Source of the DNA: Gordonia gummivorans
GTDB lineage: Bacteria > Actinomycetota > Actinomycetes > Mycobacteriales > Mycobacteriaceae
Direction of reading: 5' to 3'
NCBI RefSeq assembly: GCF_022513585.1
Contig: NZ_JAKWBF010000030.1
Span: forward strand, 1 to 64,000
Length of the DNA stretch: 64,000 nt
Position numbers and translations under genes: made by a program. Under the pieces are notes generated by a model. That model had not been told where the DNA came from, ran no database searches, and saw nothing but the letters and a program-made list of their open reading frames with translations. Positions 1 to 8,692 of the stretch are shown here, in pieces (the first letter of the stretch is position 1; each line of letters starts with the position of its first letter).

Positions 1-38
1 GGGGGAAGAAGTTTCTTCCCCCACTTTTTGTGCCGGAT
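1..38. repeat. Terminator-like palindromic repeat, copy A
   Basis: Ten-base arms gggggaagaa (1-10) and ttcttccccc (13-22) form a perfect stem, followed by a short T-run in actttttgtgccgga. The same block recurs at 11238-11258, 32211-32232 and 32280-32316. A GC-rich hairpin plus T-run resembles an intrinsic terminator, here possibly for a gene left of the window. Confidence 0.75.
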
Positions 39-165
39 CAATGCGGCCGCGACACCCGCCCTCGACGGCGGCCCTCTGCCCGCTTCCACGATCGCCTTGA
101 CGACGTCGGCGGGTGGGTCGCCGATCCGAAGACGCCCCACCGGTGAGCGAGAGGTTGCATTTGTC

Positions 166-183
166 AGTATGTCCGGACATACT
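166..183. promoter_or_regulatory. Perfect 18-bp palindrome upstream of tautomerase gene
   Basis: agtatgtccggacatact is its own reverse complement. It lies 24 bases before the ATG at 208, overlapping where the promoter should be, as expected of a dimeric repressor operator. No cognate regulator is evident in the window; it may lie left of base 1. Confidence 0.55.
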
Positions 184-207
184 AGTGGCAACGAGAGGAG
201 TGCAGCC

Positions 208-603
208 ATGCCGCTGGTCCACATCCATGTGACCGAGGGTCGTCGTACCGATGCCGAGTTGAGAAGATTCGCCGACGTCGTGCAGGACGTGATGCTCGAG
301 CACTTCGCCGCGCCCGATCGGGACCGCTATCAGGTCATCACGGAACACAAGCCGGGCCGCATCATCCTCGAAGACACCGGGCTGGGTTTCGACCGCACCG
401 ACGATGCGGTGGTCATCCAGATCTTCCAGCAGGGCCGGACGATGGAGCACAAGCGCGCCGCATTCAAGGCGCTCGCCGAGCGTCTGGAAGCCGAAACCGG
501 TTTGCGTCCAGCCGACTTGGTGATCTCGGTGTCGGCGAACACGCGCGAGGACTGGTCCTTCGGTGAGGGCGTCGCACAGTTTGTCGACGGCGCTCTTGCG
601 TGA
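208..603 (+). CDS. Tautomerase family protein (4-oxalocrotonate tautomerase-like)
   Basis: A 131-residue protein starting MPLVHIHVTEG. The proline that becomes residue 1 after Met removal is the catalytic general base of the tautomerase superfamily; the beta-alpha-beta layout and an Arg-rich middle (residues 36-50) fit the longer members rather than the 60-residue 4-OT type. The ATG at 208 is preferred over the longer open frame because GAGAGGAG stands just before it and because Pro must be residue 2. Substrate is unknown; family members isomerise enol/keto acids in aromatic catabolism, which would suit the protocatechuate cluster nearby. An 18-bp palindrome precedes it. Confidence 0.85.
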   Translation: MPLVHIHVTEGRRTDAELRRFADVVQDVMLEHFAAPDRDRYQVITEHKPGRIILEDTGLGFDRTDDAVVIQIFQQGRTMEHKRAAFKALAERLEAETGLRPADLVISVSANTREDWSFGEGVAQFVDGALA

Positions 604-618
604 CGCTTCTGGCGCCGG

Positions 619-1941
619 GTGGACAATGAGACCGTGACCGTCGCCGTTCGCTCCCGTCAGGCCATGGCCATCTGGCTTGTCGGCCTGGCGATCTACTTTG
701 TCGCGGTGCTGCACCGGTCGTCGTTGGCGGTCGCGGGGTTGCTTGCCGCGGAACGATTCGACATCTCCGCATCACAGCTGTCGACGTTCGTGGTCCTGCA
801 ATTGCTCGTCTACGCACTCATGCAGATCCCGGTCGGCATCATGGTCGATCGTTTCGGTCCGCGCCGCGTATTGCTCACGGGTACCGCCATTCTGACCGTC
901 GCCCAGCTGAGCTTCGCCTTCGCCGACAGCTACACCGGGGCCCTACTGTCGCGCACCTTCGTCGGTATCGGCGACGCCATGACCTTCATCTGCGTCCTGC
1001 GCCTGGTGACCGCGTGGTTCCCGACCCGGCGCATCCCGCTGATGACCCAGTTGACCGGCGTGCTGGGGCAACTGGGTGCCGTCGCGGCCGCGGTACCGAT
1101 GACGTGGGCGTTCTCGACGCTGGGCTGGACGCGCGCCTACGTGGTCATCGCATCGATCGGCGCGGTGCTGTTCGTCGTGGCGCTGTTCATGGTGCGAGAC
1201 ACCCCCGACGCGCGATCGGCGTCGCGGCCGTCGATGGGTCTGACGGAAATCTGGGATGGGCTCAAGGCGTCGTGGGAGCACCCGGGAACGCGCCTCGGGT
1301 TCTGGATGCATTTCTCGACCCAGTTCAGCGCGACGGTGCTCGGACTTCTCTGGGGTTACCCGTTTCTCGTCCAAGGGCAGGGCCAGAGCTCCGCGTCGGC
1401 CGGCGTGCTGCTGACCGTGATGGTGCTGTCGATCATGGCCTTCGGGCCGATCTTCGCGTGGCTGATCACGCGTTGGCCGTGGCACCGCTCGACCCTCGTG
1501 CTTCTGGTGGTTGCCTCGATCGCGTCGATGTGGGCGCTCGTGCTGGCCTGGCCGGGGTCGGCGCCGTTCGGGGTGCTCGTGGTGTTGGTGGTGGTCTGCG
1601 GCATGGGTGGACCCGCGTCGATGATCGGGTTCGACCTCGGCCGGACGTCGAATCCCGTTGTCCGCGTTGGCACCGCGACGGGCATCATCAACCAGGCCGG
1701 TTTCCTCGCCAGCCTGCTCACGGTGGCCATGATCGGGCTTGTGCTGGACTGGCGTACGCCCGACGGTGGATCGGGCTACTCGGCGGACGCGTTCACCTGG
1801 GCGATGTCGACACAGTTCGTGCTGTGGGGGTTCGGTGCGTTGCAGATCTGGCGCTATCGCCGAAAGGGGCGCAATCGGCTGCTCCGCGAAGACCCGGTGT
1901 TGTGGTCGCAGCAGTCGGGGCGGCCGGTGCCGGACCGGTGA
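619..1941 (+). CDS. MFS transporter
   Basis: A 440-residue membrane protein with about 12 hydrophobic segments. The first helix begins near residue 16 (MAIWLVGLAIYF) and the MFS A-like motif DRFGPRR follows helix 2 near residue 77. The C-terminal tail is short and basic. The start is uncertain between GTG 619 and ATG 664; the latter begins immediately before helix 1. It follows the tautomerase by 15 bases and may be co-transcribed. No substrate-specific motif is visible, so only the superfamily call is safe. Confidence 0.85.
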   Translation: MDNETVTVAVRSRQAMAIWLVGLAIYFVAVLHRSSLAVAGLLAAERFDISASQLSTFVVLQLLVYALMQIPVGIMVDRFGPRRVLLTGTAILTVAQLSFAFADSYTGALLSRTFVGIGDAMTFICVLRLVTAWFPTRRIPLMTQLTGVLGQLGAVAAAVPMTWAFSTLGWTRAYVVIASIGAVLFVVALFMVRDTPDARSASRPSMGLTEIWDGLKASWEHPGTRLGFWMHFSTQFSATVLGLLWGYPFLVQGQGQSSASAGVLLTVMVLSIMAFGPIFAWLITRWPWHRSTLVLLVVASIASMWALVLAWPGSAPFGVLVVLVVVCGMGGPASMIGFDLGRTSNPVVRVGTATGIINQAGFLASLLTVAMIGLVLDWRTPDGGSGYSADAFTWAMSTQFVLWGFGALQIWRYRRKGRNRLLREDPVLWSQQSGRPVPDR

Positions 1942-2029
1942 CGGCTCCGCGACAACGATCTCGAGGTATCAGGTCCGCTTGTTCTGGGTGCGGCTCGTCA
2001 GTTCGCCGCGGTCGGATGAACACTCACGA

Positions 2030-2212
2030 CTAGTCGCTGCCGTCGTTCCTCTTGTTCCGATTCTGGACCCGAGTGCGGTAGGCCAGGATGACGCCGCCGA
2101 CGACGATGGCAAGGAGAATGCCCACAACGACAAGCCATTCCGTGAGGCTGCTGTCACGACCACCGGAGTGGTGCGGCACGTAGACGGAGGCGAGGGCGAT
2201 CACGTCTGGCAT
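2030..2212 (-). CDS. Small single-pass membrane protein
   Basis: A 60-residue protein starting at ATG 2212 (GTG 2218 is the alternative). One strong hydrophobic segment of about 20 residues (WLVVVGILLAIVVGGVILAY) is followed by a basic, polar tail rich in Arg, Lys and Asn, giving an inside-positive C-terminus. It is divergent from the stress protein at 2327 with about 110 bases between. No family recognised; the TM segment and the clear reading frame are the only support. Confidence 0.5.
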   Translation of the reverse strand: MPDVIALASVYVPHHSGGRDSSLTEWLVVVGILLAIVVGGVILAYRTRVQNRNKRNDGSD

Positions 2213-2326
2213 TCTCACACAGCCGTCAACGGTCGTGGTCCGGCGAACACGGCGTTTGTGGTGCCTTTGTCTGGCAGTGTGGATTGCGAGAGTCGACGGT
2301 GTGCCAGGTGAGAGGAAGTGGTGACA

Positions 2327-3196
2327 ATGCCGGTCAACGCGCCGATCGTGGTGGCGGTGGACGGGTCGGAACAGGCATCGAATGCGGTGCGGTGGGGATC
2401 ACGTGCCGCGGTGCGGGAGAACCGCCCGTTGCACATCGTGAGCGTCGCCGCGCCGCCGGCCCCGGCGTTCACCCTTGCCGCGGTGTCCGCAGTCGAGGCC
2501 TCGGCGAGCGCCGGACGTTCCTTCGCTGAAGCGGCCGTCGAGCTGGCGAAAGGCCTGGCTGAGGACACGGCCGAAGGTGTCGCCGTGAGCGGCGAGGTCA
2601 TCGAGGGCAGGCCGGGCCTTGCGCTCCGTGACATTTCCAGTCGCGCCCACATCCTGGTGGTCGGCCGCCGCGGTCTGGGCGGTGTCAGTGGCCTGCTTCT
2701 GGGTTCGGTCAGCACCCATGTGGCGTCCCATGCCGAGTGTCCGGTCGTGGTGGTGTCGGATCAACTGCCGTCGAGCGGGCCTGTGGTGGTGGGCGTCGAC
2801 GGTTCGCCGACGTCGACCGACGCGATCGCGCAGGCATTCGCTCAGGCAGGGTTCCTCGGCACCTCGCTGGTCGCGGTGCACGCCTACGGCGGGTACTCGG
2901 GAGCTGCGTTCTTCGAGGCAAGCGAAGAGGTCAAGCGCGAGATGGACGACGAGGCCCGCGAAACCCTCGGTACGCAGCTGGCGGGGTATGGCCAGGACTT
3001 TCCCGACGTCGAGGTCGAGACCGTCGTCACCTCCGACGCCCCGTCGAACCGCATCACCGAACTGTCGAAGGACGCCCAGCTCGTGGTCGTCGGCAGCCGT
3101 GGTTACGGAGGCTTCCGCGGACTGATGCTGGGCTCGACCAGCCAAGCGGTGCTGCACGTCGCGCAGTGTCCGGTGATGGTCGTGCAGGCTACGTAG
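2327..3196 (+). CDS. Universal stress protein, two tandem Usp domains
   Basis: About 289 residues with two Usp domains (roughly 5-145 and 150-289). Each ends with the ATP-binding G-x2-G-x9-G-S pattern: GRRGLGGVSGLLLGSVS in the first and GSRGYGGFRGLMLGSTSQ in the second, so both domains probably bind ATP as in the mycobacterial tandem Usp proteins. The ATG at 2327 is chosen; GTG 2318 and 2321 are in frame, and the AGAGGAAG just upstream could serve any of them. It converges with pcaC, five bases away. Family role is dormancy or stress tolerance; no specific partner is visible. Confidence 0.9.
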   Translation: MPVNAPIVVAVDGSEQASNAVRWGSRAAVRENRPLHIVSVAAPPAPAFTLAAVSAVEASASAGRSFAEAAVELAKGLAEDTAEGVAVSGEVIEGRPGLALRDISSRAHILVVGRRGLGGVSGLLLGSVSTHVASHAECPVVVVSDQLPSSGPVVVGVDGSPTSTDAIAQAFAQAGFLGTSLVAVHAYGGYSGAAFFEASEEVKREMDDEARETLGTQLAGYGQDFPDVEVETVVTSDAPSNRITELSKDAQLVVVGSRGYGGFRGLMLGSTSQAVLHVAQCPVMVVQAT

Positions 3197-3201
3197 TCGG
3201 C

Positions 3202-3579
3202 TCAGCCCTCGGCCAGCACTCCCGATGCGATCCGGAATGCCGAGTTCGCGTCGGGCACACCGCAATAGATGGCGCTCTGCAGGATGACCTCCTTGATCTC
3301 GTCCGGAGTCAGTCCATTGCGAAGCGCTGCGCGCACGTGCATCGCGAACTCCTCATGGTGACCGCGGGCGATGAGCGCCGTGAGGGTGATCATCGACCGC
3401 GATTTGCGATCCAGCCCGGGACGCGTCCAGATCTCGCCCCACGCGTAGCGCGTGATGAGGTTCTGGAAGTCCTCGGTGAACTCCGTCGTACCGGCCACGG
3501 CGCGGTCGACGTGGTTGTCGCCGAGCACTTCCCGGCGAACCGACATGCCGGCGTCGTAAGTGGATTCGGTTGTGGTCAC
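3202..3579 (-). CDS. pcaC: 4-carboxymuconolactone decarboxylase
   Basis: A 125-residue CMD-family protein that decarboxylates gamma-carboxymuconolactone to beta-ketoadipate enol-lactone. The conserved core LTALIARGHHEEFAMHVRAA and the following ANSAFRIA tail are typical of stand-alone PcaC. In many actinobacteria this domain is fused to PcaD as PcaL; here it stands alone, and no pcaD is seen in the window. GTG 3579 is the start: it overlaps the pcaB stop as GTGA and has GAAGGAG in front. Last gene of the pcaHGBC operon. Confidence 0.92.
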   Translation of the reverse strand: MTTTESTYDAGMSVRREVLGDNHVDRAVAGTTEFTEDFQNLITRYAWGEIWTRPGLDRKSRSMITLTALIARGHHEEFAMHVRAALRNGLTPDEIKEVILQSAIYCGVPDANSAFRIASGVLAEG

Positions 3580-4778
3580 GACGACTCCTTCAGGTGGTGG
3601 CGGGCACGTTCGAGGATGGTGTCGATCTGATGGTCGACGGCGCCGAGATAGGTCGACGCGGGCGTGCGATCCGCGAGCTCGGCCATCGTGGACTGCTCGG
3701 CGAGAATACCCTGTGCTGCTTCGAGATTGGATCGAGATCGGTCGGTGCCGACGCGCAGCCCGACGAGGAGGTCTGTGGTCTGCCCGGCAGCGACGACGGT
3801 ACGTCGGGCCAGGGTGCGTACCGTGGACCACTCGACATGCCAGCCGCCGTCGGAGCGCTCATCGACGCTACTCGCCGACGCGGTGTGCAGCGTCGCGCCC
3901 AGTGCGGGTGCTGCGAGGGCGCTGCGCCGGATCAGTACGGAGAGCATGGGGTTGGACTTGTGCGGCATGGTCGACGATCCACCGCCCGCCGCTTCCGTCA
4001 ATTCGCTTATTTCGCCGCGACTCCCGACGAGAACGTCGTTGGCGATGTGACCCCAGGTGTCGGTGCATCCGACGAGGGCGTCGGCGACGCGGGTGATCGG
4101 CGCGCGCGTGGTGTGCCAGGGCAGTGCGCGCGCCAGACCGAGTCGGTCGGCGAGGGCGTCGGACATCGCGACCGCCGCGTCGGGGGATCCGGTCAGCTCG
4201 GTGGTGGCGGCCAATGTGCCTGCCGCACCGCCCATCTGCACGGCGAACGCCGGAACGGAATCCAGTGTCGACGCCGCGTCGAGCACCCCCGACAACCACA
4301 CCGCGAACTTCTTCCCGGCGGTACTCGGGAGCGCGGGCTGGGTGAGGGTGTGGGCGAGCATCGGCGCATCGCGATACTTCTCGACGAGCCCGACCAGGAC
4401 GCGAATCTGTTCGTCGACGTCCCGGGCAACCCGGGCGACGGCATCCTGCAGACACAGCATCACTGCGGTATCGACGACGTCCTGGCTGGTGAGTCCGCGG
4501 TGAATCCATTGTGCGGCAGCACCTTGCGTGCGTTCCCTCAGCAGTGCGACGAGGCCGGTCACCGGATTCCCTTCGCGTTCGGCTCCTGCCGCGAGTCGCT
4601 CGGGATCCTCGGCTGTGACGAAGCCCGTCATGTCGGTCGCAGCGTCATCGGGCGCGACACCGCCGTCGACCAGGCAGCCCAGCCACGCATCCTCCACGGC
4701 GACAAGAGCATCCACGAACGCCGCGTCGGACATGAGGCTGCCGGCACGATGGTCGCCGGGCCAGAAGAGGTCGGTCAT
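3576..4778 (-). CDS. pcaB: 3-carboxy-cis,cis-muconate cycloisomerase
   Basis: A 400-residue member of the fumarase/aspartase superfamily that converts beta-carboxymuconate to gamma-carboxymuconolactone. The superfamily signature GSSTMPHKSNP is near residue 255, and the upstream TSQDVVDTA segment (about residue 97) matches the substrate-binding region. Length is slightly short of the 450 residues common in proteobacterial PcaB but usual for actinobacterial ones. It overlaps pcaG (upstream) and pcaC (downstream) by four bases each, so translational coupling is likely. Confidence 0.93.
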   Translation of the reverse strand: MTDLFWPGDHRAGSLMSDAAFVDALVAVEDAWLGCLVDGGVAPDDAATDMTGFVTAEDPERLAAGAEREGNPVTGLVALLRERTQGAAAQWIHRGLTSQDVVDTAVMLCLQDAVARVARDVDEQIRVLVGLVEKYRDAPMLAHTLTQPALPSTAGKKFAVWLSGVLDAASTLDSVPAFAVQMGGAAGTLAATTELTGSPDAAVAMSDALADRLGLARALPWHTTRAPITRVADALVGCTDTWGHIANDVLVGSRGEISELTEAAGGGSSTMPHKSNPMLSVLIRRSALAAPALGATLHTASASSVDERSDGGWHVEWSTVRTLARRTVVAAGQTTDLLVGLRVGTDRSRSNLEAAQGILAEQSTMAELADRTPASTYLGAVDHQIDTILERARHHLKESS

Positions 4779-5329
4779 ATTCCCGGGTAGGCGAGGAAGA
4801 CGGTCTCGTCGTCGCCCTGGAGTCGGATGTCGAAGAGGAGGCCCTGCTCGTCGCGCTCGGCGATGAGAGTGTGGCGCCGATCGGCTGGGACGGATTGCAG
4901 CAGCCGGTCGGTCTCCAACGCGGAACCTGGAACGTAGGCGCGGGTGAACAGTCGGTTCAGCAACCCGCGGCCGAAGACGGTGACCATGATGAACGCCGCG
5001 TGGCCGGACTGTACGGGGCCGGGTTCGACTGTGGTGAAGGAGAAGTCGCCCGCGTCGTCGGTGGGTCCGCGTCCCCAGCCGGTGAAGGTCCAGCCGTCTC
5101 GTTTGAGCGATCCCGGTTCGCGGGAGATGGTCCCTTCGGCGTCGGCCTGCCAGATCTCGAGCATCACGTCGGGGACGGGCGCTCCGTCGCCGTCGGTGAC
5201 GGAGCCGTGGAAGCGAATGGCGCCGGGCGAGCGTGGCGGCACCAGCTCGTCACCGCCGTCGAAGGGTAGGGCGTAGCCGTAGAAGGGGCCGATCGTCTGG
5301 CCGGGGGTCGGGGTCAACAGGGTGCTCAT
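4775..5329 (-). CDS. pcaG: Protocatechuate 3,4-dioxygenase, alpha subunit
   Basis: A 184-residue intradiol-dioxygenase fold. The N-terminal TPGQTIGPFYGYALPF is the alpha-subunit signature that lines the active site; the alpha subunit lacks the full set of iron ligands, and indeed no PAHIHF-type motif is present. It pairs with PcaH to cleave protocatechuate ortho to its hydroxyls. Gap to pcaH is seven bases; four-base overlap with pcaB. Confidence 0.93.
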   Translation of the reverse strand: MSTLLTPTPGQTIGPFYGYALPFDGGDELVPPRSPGAIRFHGSVTDGDGAPVPDVMLEIWQADAEGTISREPGSLKRDGWTFTGWGRGPTDDAGDFSFTTVEPGPVQSGHAAFIMVTVFGRGLLNRLFTRAYVPGSALETDRLLQSVPADRRHTLIAERDEQGLLFDIRLQGDDETVFLAYPGI

Positions 5330-5336
5330 CGTTTCC

Positions 5337-6116
5337 TCACTCGTCCTCGAAAACGGTCCGGTTGGTACCGGAAAGGGCGATGTCCCAGCGGTATCCGGTG
5401 CTCCACTCGTGGGTGGCGACGTCGTGGTCGTAGGTCGCGACGAGGCGGTCGCGTGCCTTCTGGTCGGTGATCGACTGATAGATCGGGTCGAGTGCGAACA
5501 GCGGATCGCCCGGAAAGTACATCTGGGTGATCATCCGCTGCGTGAATTCCGTTCCGAACAACGAGAAGTGGATGTGCGCGGGCCGCCAGGCGTTGTTGTG
5601 ATTCTTCCATGGGTAAGGCCCGGGCTTGATGGTCGTGAACTTGTACCAGCCGTCGTCGTCGGTGAGGCAGCGGCCGACACCGGTGAAGTTGGGATCGATG
5701 GGGGCGTGGTGCTGGTCGCGCTTGTGGACATACCGGCCGGCAGCGTTGGCCTGCCACACCTCGACGAGCTGGTTGCGCACCGGGCGGCCGTTGCCGTCGA
5801 GCACACGTCCGGTCACGATGAGTCGCTCGCCGATCGGATCGCCGTTGTGCTGGATCGTCAGGTCCGCCTCGAGCGGGTGCACGTCGCGGGCGCCGAACGC
5901 CGGGGTCCACAGTTCGACGTCCTCGGGATCGGCGTGGTGCAGATCCTTGGTGGGATGGCGCAGCAGGCTGCTGCGGTAGGGCGGATAGTCGAGCCGGGGC
6001 TGGGTCTCCTCGATCCCACCGTGCTGGTAGGCGGTCTCGATCGCGGCGATCTCCGCGTTGATCTGATTCTGGGTGGCCGACGCGCTGTCGGGATCGGTGT
6101 TGATGATCGTGGTCAT
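5337..6116 (-). CDS. pcaH: Protocatechuate 3,4-dioxygenase, beta subunit
   Basis: A 259-residue iron-binding subunit. The expected non-haem Fe(III) ligands are visible by comparison with Pseudomonas PcaH: Tyr in GRYVHK, Tyr in PGPYPW, and two His in RPAHIHF; the Arg of that motif is the substrate-contacting residue. The N-terminus carries a long helical extension before the core. Immediately downstream of the MHS transporter (36-base gap) and upstream of pcaG. Confidence 0.95.
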   Translation of the reverse strand: MTTIINTDPDSASATQNQINAEIAAIETAYQHGGIEETQPRLDYPPYRSSLLRHPTKDLHHADPEDVELWTPAFGARDVHPLEADLTIQHNGDPIGERLIVTGRVLDGNGRPVRNQLVEVWQANAAGRYVHKRDQHHAPIDPNFTGVGRCLTDDDGWYKFTTIKPGPYPWKNHNNAWRPAHIHFSLFGTEFTQRMITQMYFPGDPLFALDPIYQSITDQKARDRLVATYDHDVATHEWSTGYRWDIALSGTNRTVFEDE

Positions 6117-6152
6117 GAGGGTGTCACTCCTGAGTGGCTGTGCGAGTGAATG

Positions 6153-7499
6153 TCAGTGATGGACAAGCTCTTTGGTGTTATCCGACGAGGGGGTACGGCC
6201 GAGCTGTTCGGTGGGCACGTCCTTGGTCTCCCGGGCGGTCAGCGCGGCGCCGGCAGCGATCGCGCAGATCACGGCGGTGAAGATGCTGATGACGGTCCAG
6301 CCGCCTTCGCGAACACCGCCGAGGGCGGTCACGATCGTCGGCGCGAAACCGGCCATCAGGAAACCGAGCTGGGTGCCGATCGCCATACCGGAGAAGCGCA
6401 CCTCGGTGGAGAACATCTCGCCGTAGAACGACGGCCACACGGCGTTCGCGGCGGCGTATCCGAAGGAGAAGGTCGCGATCGCCAGGGCGAAGGTTATGAC
6501 GTGGTTGTCCTGGCTCATCGACAGCATGTAGAAGGGCATCAGGACGGCCGAGGCGACGGCGCCGTAGATGAAGACCGGCTTGCGTCCGATGCGGTCGGCG
6601 AGCTTGCCGAAAGCGGGCTGAGTGAACAGGGCGCCGATGTTGGCGACGACGATCAGCCACAGGGTGAGGTCGGCGTCGAGTCCGACCTTCTTGCCATAGG
6701 CGAGGGCCAGATTCGCGAAAACTGTTGAGACAGCGGCGATGAAGGCGCACAGGATGACGCGCAGGACGCTGCGCCACTGTTCACGCATCAGCGGGACGAG
6801 CGGCATCTTGGCGATGGTGCCGGCTTCCTTTGCCTCGGTGAACTGCGGGGTTTCGTGCAACTGGCGACGGATGAAGTAGGCGACCACGACGACCACGGCG
6901 GACAGCCAGAACGGGACACGCCAGCCCCAGGAGTACTTCGCGTCGTCGGGCAGGGCCATGAACGGGATGAGGATCAGCGAGGCGAGGATCAGGCCACCCT
7001 GGGTTCCGGTGAGGGTCCACGAGGTGAAGAACGCGCGCTGATGGTCGGGGGAGTGTTCCAGGGTCAGAGAACTGGCGCCGGCCTGCTCGCCTGCGGCGGA
7101 GAAGCCCTGCATCAGCCGACACAGGACCAGGAGTCCGGGTGCGAGCCATCCGATGGTGCCGAAGGTCGGCAGGCAGCCGATGATGAAGGTCGACAGACCC
7201 ATCAGGACCAGGGTGAACATGAGGACGCGCTGCCGTCCGATGCGGTCACCGAAGTGGCCGAGCACTACCGCGCCGATCGGTCGGGCGATGTAGGCGAAGC
7301 CGAACGTCATGAACGACATGACCAGGGCGGCGTCGTTGTCCGACGGGAAGAAGACGTGCGGGAAGATGAGCGCCGCGGCGGAGCCGAAGAGGAAGAAGTC
7401 GTAGTACTCGACGGCGCTGCCCATGAAACTGGCCAGCGCGGCGCGCTTGGGAGTGCGCACAGGAATGTCTTCCGTGTGTGCGTGGTCGATGGTGGTCAT
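6153..7499 (-). CDS. MHS-family MFS transporter, probable hydroaromatic/aromatic acid uptake
   Basis: A 448-residue protein with 12 predicted helices. ASFMGSAVEYYDFFLFG near residue 27 and the loop GHFGDRIGRQR (about 80-90) are hallmarks of the metabolite:H+ symporter (MHS) subfamily that contains ShiA, PcaT-like and proline/betaine carriers. The C-terminal half carries LADRIGRKP. It lies inside the qsuD-pcaHGBC operon, so shikimate, quinate or protocatechuate is the likely substrate; this is inferred from context, not from a substrate motif. Confidence 0.88.
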   Translation of the reverse strand: MTTIDHAHTEDIPVRTPKRAALASFMGSAVEYYDFFLFGSAAALIFPHVFFPSDNDAALVMSFMTFGFAYIARPIGAVVLGHFGDRIGRQRVLMFTLVLMGLSTFIIGCLPTFGTIGWLAPGLLVLCRLMQGFSAAGEQAGASSLTLEHSPDHQRAFFTSWTLTGTQGGLILASLILIPFMALPDDAKYSWGWRVPFWLSAVVVVVAYFIRRQLHETPQFTEAKEAGTIAKMPLVPLMREQWRSVLRVILCAFIAAVSTVFANLALAYGKKVGLDADLTLWLIVVANIGALFTQPAFGKLADRIGRKPVFIYGAVASAVLMPFYMLSMSQDNHVITFALAIATFSFGYAAANAVWPSFYGEMFSTEVRFSGMAIGTQLGFLMAGFAPTIVTALGGVREGGWTVISIFTAVICAIAAGAALTARETKDVPTEQLGRTPSSDNTKELVHH

Positions 7500-7533
7500 G
7501 AGGTGAACTCCTTGGGGGTGATTCTGCTCTGGT

Positions 7534-8403
7534 TCAGGACGGGTTTGCGACGAGTTCGCGGAAGTGGCGGGACATGCGGGCGGCGTCCGGGGCTGTCCCG
7601 GTGATCAGGGCAAAGGCGTCGACGGCCTGGTGAACGGCCATATGGCCTCCGTCGAGAGTGCGGCAGCCGGCCCTACGGGCTGCCTGCAGAAGTGCGGTGT
7701 CGAGGGGTCGGTAGACGATGTCGGCGACCCACAGTCCGGGGTGCAGCAGCGCGGCGTCGAAGGCGATGCCGGGATGCTCGGCCATGCCGGTGGGGGTGGC
7801 GTGCACGACGCCGGTCGACTCGGGGAGGAGAACCGAGAGCTTGTCGAACGAGGATGCCTCGATGCGGGCGGTCGGGTAGCGCGTGCCCAGTTCGTGGGCC
7901 AGCTCGCTGGCGCGGTCGACGTTCATGTCAACGATGGTGAGGTGGGCGGCCCCGAGTCGGGCGAGGGCGTCGGCGACGGCGGTTCCGGCGCCGCCCGCGC
8001 CCACGAGGACAACGTCGGCGAGGTCGGCGCCGGGCAGCCCCTCGGTGAATCCGTGTGCGAATCCGGTTGTGTCGGTGTTGTATCCGATGGTGCCGTGGTC
8101 GGTGAAGCGGACCGTGTTGACCGCGCCGAGGGTGGCGGCGACCGGATCGATCTCGTCGAGGTGCTCCAGCACGAGCTGCTTGCAGGGATGCGTGACGTTC
8201 ACGGCGTCGAACCCGAGCGTCCGTGCCCAGGCGAGGACCTCGCCGACCCGGGTGGGCTCGATCCCGAGGGTGTCGAGGTCGATGGTGCGGTAGACGTAGT
8301 CGAACCCCTGGGCCCGACCCTCGACCATGTGCATCGCCGGGGTCAGGGACGGCCCGACGCCGGTGCCGATGAGGCCGACGAGGAAGCTTGGGCGGTGGTT
8401 CAT
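7534..8403 (-). CDS. qsuD: Quinate/shikimate dehydrogenase (AroE family, catabolic)
   Basis: A 289-residue AroE-fold enzyme. The substrate loop reads GPSLTPAMH: Ser-x-Thr in place of the Ser-x-Ser of biosynthetic AroE, a change associated with quinate acceptance in the corynebacterial quinate/shikimate dehydrogenase. The catalytic-lysine motif is NVTHPCK. The Rossmann loop is GAGGAGTA and the next strand ends in an acidic residue (VDMN), favouring NAD+ over NADP+. Together with operon position this points to oxidation of quinate/shikimate to 3-dehydroquinate/3-dehydroshikimate. ATG 8403 has GGAG upstream. First gene of the minus-strand operon; an inverted repeat lies 14 bases upstream of its start. 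Confidence 0.85.
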   Translation of the reverse strand: MNHRPSFLVGLIGTGVGPSLTPAMHMVEGRAQGFDYVYRTIDLDTLGIEPTRVGEVLAWARTLGFDAVNVTHPCKQLVLEHLDEIDPVAATLGAVNTVRFTDHGTIGYNTDTTGFAHGFTEGLPGADLADVVLVGAGGAGTAVADALARLGAAHLTIVDMNVDRASELAHELGTRYPTARIEASSFDKLSVLLPESTGVVHATPTGMAEHPGIAFDAALLHPGLWVADIVYRPLDTALLQAARRAGCRTLDGGHMAVHQAVDAFALITGTAPDAARMSRHFRELVANPS

Positions 8404-8416
8404 GGTGACTCTCCGT

Positions 8417-8436
8417 AATGTACGAACTAGTACGTT
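8417..8436. promoter_or_regulatory. Putative TetR operator at the qsuD promoter
   Basis: aatgtacgaactagtacgtt is an imperfect 20-bp palindrome (7 of 10 positions symmetric). It closely resembles the 20-mer at 9390-9409, sharing AATG-w-AC-n-AA and GTAC-r-TT. It lies just upstream of the qsuD ATG, suggesting control of the whole qsuD-transporter-pcaHGBC operon by the TetR regulator encoded at 8693-9337. Confidence 0.6.
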
Positions 8437-8520
8437 CGCAATTGAGTAGAGCATTGTGACCCGGGTCGCGTCAAGACTTTGGTGTGATCGGTATCGCGTT
8501 CACCGCCGGCTGGGGTCCGC

Positions 8521-8640
8521 CTCCCGCCGGCTGAGGTGTGAGGAGCGCAAGCGACGAGCCTCGAAGCCCCTGGTGAGACGACATTGTTGTCTCACCGGCG
8601 CCCTTCGAGGCTCGCAGGCTCGCACCTCAGGGAGCGGTGG
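8521..8640. repeat. Long nested-hairpin repeat, copy 1
   Basis: Nested inverted repeats: outer ctgaggtgtgag (8531-8542) with ctcgcacctcag (8619-8630); middle cgagcctcgaag (8555-8566) with cttcgaggctcg (8603-8614); inner hairpin from ggtgagac (8572-8579) to gtctcacc (8589-8596). A second copy is at 51681-51790 with its outer arms inverted relative to the core. It fills most of the 289-base gap between qsuD and the TetR gene; no coding sequence is apparent there. Confidence 0.85.
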
Positions 8641-8692
8641 GGATCGCCTCGGGAAGCGGTGGGTTCACCGAGGGAGCGTGGTCGTACTCGGG

